DNA of 13,293 nt, from NCBI GenBank assembly GCA_964230965.1, contig CAXRJA010000044.1, forward strand, positions 1 through 13,293, given 5' to 3'. The position numbers and the translations under genes are program-made. How positions within the stretch are numbered: position 1 is the stretch's first letter; each line of letters starts with the position of its first letter. Shown here piece after piece: positions 11,908 to 13,293 of the stretch. Below the pieces are notes generated by a model. That model saw nothing but the letters and a program-made list of their open reading frames with translations, had not been told where the DNA came from and did no database searches. Origin of the DNA: UBA8290 sp964230965. Lineage in GTDB: Bacteria > Bacillota_I > Bacilli_A > Acholeplasmatales > Acholeplasmataceae.

Positions 11908-12757
11908 ATTGATCCGCAACATATTCCATGACTTGTATGAGTTGTTTCAAAAATGTTTCATGTGTTTGATATGTCAATTGATTATATTTTTTCATTCTAG
12001 GAATAAGGGTGTTAGACCCAATTAAAATCATCAGTTTTTGATGATTATTGATGAGAGAGACATCTTTAAATCCCATAGATACGATGTGATATCTGATTGT
12101 TTTTAAACGATCATCAAAAGTCCCATTTACAAGTAAACCATCTATCTTTTGATAATTCTTAAATTCGTTAAATTGTGCACTAAGTTTTGAATACCACTTA
12201 TCTTCTCTTACATAAAGCAAGCCTTCAATATCAATATTGGTTTCAACTGCAAACCCTCTAAAATAGGTCGTTGTGGATGAATTTTGTCCATTACTTGATC
12301 TTGAATAATACCATAATGCATATAATGCATTTTGTGTAGATGTATTGGTGATTTGATATGTAAAAATTTCGGTCGCACGACTTGAAATTAACGGATGTTG
12401 TATGATGTAATCTTGAATATTTTTATTTGTTTGGATTACATAATCATAATCATAAGAAAGCGTATCTCTTGTTAATATCGGTTGCCACAAATGTTTCATA
12501 AGCAACTCATTAAATGCTGCCTCTTTTTTCGAACTAGACATGATATGTTTTACCATGAAAATAAACCCAAAAATGAAACTGATAAATGTCGTAATAAAGA
12601 TATATACAATAACATCTTCAAATCCAAGGATGCCTAAAATTGCTACTAATACAAAACATATTAAAAAAACAATCAGAAAAAAACCACTTCTTTTTAAATC
12701 AGAAAATCGTTTTAATGTTTTTGACTCTTCTTTTAATATTTGTAATCCTTGATCCAT
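11906..12757 (-). CDS. DUF3137-like membrane protein with two transmembrane helices
   Basis: A 283-residue protein of unknown function. Two hydrophobic helices at about 25-44 and 47-69 are separated by a very short turn, giving a hairpin with both ends on the same (probably cytoplasmic) side. The soluble remainder includes an IFTYQITNTSTQNALYALW region and FRGFAVETN, which resemble DUF3137 proteins (weak, from memory). A Ser/Asn/Thr-rich loop lies between them. Start choice: an ATG at 12778 would add 7 residues but lies almost on the predicted transcription start and lacks a ribosome binding site, whereas AGAGG sits 5 nt before the ATG at 12757. It is monocistronic, convergent with the redox operon and divergent from the gamma-glutamyltranspeptidase gene. 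Confidence 0.72.
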   Translation of the reverse strand: MDQGLQILKEESKTLKRFSDLKRSGFFLIVFLICFVLVAILGILGFEDVIVYIFITTFISFIFGFIFMVKHIMSSSKKEAAFNELLMKHLWQPILTRDTLSYDYDYVIQTNKNIQDYIIQHPLISSRATEIFTYQITNTSTQNALYALWYYSRSSNGQNSSTTTYFRGFAVETNIDIEGLLYVREDKWYSKLSAQFNEFKNYQKIDGLLVNGTFDDRLKTIRYHIVSMGFKDVSLINNHQKLMILIGSNTLIPRMKKYNQLTYQTHETFLKQLIQVMEYVADQ

Positions 12758-12785
12758 GATATCCTCTTTTTGTTTCATTTTACCA

Positions 12786-12814
12786 TATATAATACCAATC
12801 TAATATTATGCCAA
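12786..12814 (-). promoter_or_regulatory. Promoter of the DUF3137-like gene
   Basis: Minus strand -35 TTGGCA (12814-12809), 17-bp spacer, -10 TATATA (12791-12786). An overlapping alternative is the extended -10 TGGTATTAT (12797-12789). Both place initiation at about 12780-12784, supporting the ATG at 12757 as start. Confidence 0.6.
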
Positions 12815-12841
12815 TGACTTTCTTTTTTAGTACTTTTCTTC

Positions 12842-12847
12842 TATAAT
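12842..12847 (+). promoter_or_regulatory. -10 box of the gamma-glutamyltranspeptidase gene
   Basis: A consensus TATAAT 25 nt upstream of the ATG at 12873. The -35 region is weak (TTTCTT at 17 bp). AAGGA at 12861-12865 is the ribosome binding site. Confidence 0.55.
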
Positions 12848-12872
12848 ACAAAAAAACTCTAAGGATGATTTT

Positions 12873-13293
12873 ATGAAATTTGATCCAAATCACTATCCCT
12901 ACCCGTCTAAACGTCAATGTGTTTATGCTAAAAATGGAATGGTCGCAACGAGTCAACCACTTGCAGCACAAGCAGGTTTAGACATTTTAAAAAAAGGTGG
13001 TAATGCAGTAGATGCTGCAATTGCGACTGCAGCATGTCTCACCGTGGTTGAACCGACATCAAATGGGATAGGAAGTGATTGTTTTGCAATTGTTTGGATG
13101 AAAAATGCATTATATGGATTAAATGCCAGTGGCTATGCACCTAAAAATATTTCTATCGATACATTAGAAGCTCTAGGCCATGAAAAAATCCCAACGCATG
13201 GCATGATTCCAATAACAATTCCCGGCACACCAAAAGGATGGGTTGCTTTATCTAAACGCTTTGGAAAACTTCCTTTAAGTGACGTCCTCGCAC
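12873..13293 (+). CDS. Gamma-glutamyltranspeptidase family protein, N-terminal 140 residues (cut by window edge)
   Basis: The visible part matches the start of the large subunit of the gamma-glutamyltransferase (Ntn-hydrolase) family: GMVATSQPLAAQAGLDILKK (about 22-41), GGNAVDAAIATAACLTVVEP (about 42-61), TSNGIGSDCFAIVW with the family GIG-x-D motif, LYGLNASGYAP and PITIPGTPKGW. Family enzymes cleave gamma-glutamyl bonds or act as acylases after autocleavage at an internal Thr; that site and the small subunit lie beyond the window. No signal peptide is present (MKFDPNHYPYPSKR), so the protein should be cytoplasmic, unlike the exported GGT of many bacteria. This subgroup may act on substrates other than glutathione. 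The gene is preceded by AAGGA. Confidence 0.93.
   Translation, partial: MKFDPNHYPYPSKRQCVYAKNGMVATSQPLAAQAGLDILKKGGNAVDAAIATAACLTVVEPTSNGIGSDCFAIVWMKNALYGLNASGYAPKNISIDTLEALGHEKIPTHGMIPITIPGTPKGWVALSKRFGKLPLSDVLA

Noticed and set aside
12780..12971. Minus-strand open frame over the gamma-glutamyltranspeptidase start
   Set aside because: It is antisense to a clearly conserved protein start and to its promoter region; no ribosome binding site.
1..13293. Mycoplasma genetic code (UGA as Trp)
   Set aside because: Several conserved genes end at TGA in the right place and conserved tryptophans are TGG, so the standard bacterial code applies.

Overview
The window is AT-rich, gene-dense DNA from a low-GC Firmicute or Tenericute. 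UGA is used as a stop (for example at the ends of the GNAT, metallopeptidase and guanylate-kinase-like genes) and Trp is read from TGG, so this is not the Mycoplasma code. The contents are a type II fatty-acid set (accB/accC, FabV), a glucose-6-phosphate dehydrogenase, and a secreted protease with no cell-wall sorting signal. They fit an Acholeplasma-like mollicute or a close relative; this assignment is an inference. No tRNA, rRNA, CRISPR array or insertion sequence was seen, and no stretch over 300 bases lacks a gene.

Layout, left to right. (1) Positions 1-1188, minus strand: accB then accC (partial at the window edge), the biotin carrier and biotin carboxylase of acetyl-CoA carboxylase. 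They follow a good promoter with a palindrome just downstream that resembles a FabT-type box. (2) 1185-3681, minus: zwf, a KynB-like cyclase/hydrolase and a GNAT acetyltransferase in one overlapping operon. (3) 3708-4638, minus: an EamA-type (DMT) transporter. (4) 4641-8093, minus: a large secreted M6-type zinc metallopeptidase with a CUB-like domain and four Ig-like repeats, overlapping a small membrane-anchored protein made of two more such repeats; a terminator closes the unit. (5) 8123-9942, minus: a guanylate-kinase-like gene overlapping a FabV-type enoyl reductase, with its own terminator. (6) 9952-11907, plus: a CsoR/CstR-family repressor, an AhpF/TrxB-like flavoprotein disulfide reductase and a double-thioredoxin-fold protein. 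The operon is driven by a promoter whose -10 and spacer lie inside a near-perfect TATACCCC/GGGGTATA operator. (7) 11906-12814, minus: a two-TM DUF3137-like membrane protein, convergent with the previous operon through a shared terminator. (8) 12842-end, plus: the 5' part of a gamma-glutamyltranspeptidase-family gene.

The most distinctive unit is region 6. The repressor has the CstR-like ENLxx(C) context but Ala where the second sensing cysteine should be, and an extra Cys at residue 3. It controls what looks like an AhpF split into two genes in reversed order (reductase first, dithiol carrier second), with no peroxiredoxin beside it. This suggests a self-regulated thiol, persulfide or metal stress circuit with a non-canonical sensor. 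The protease plus Ig-repeat pair and the FabT-like box before accBC are the next most interesting points.
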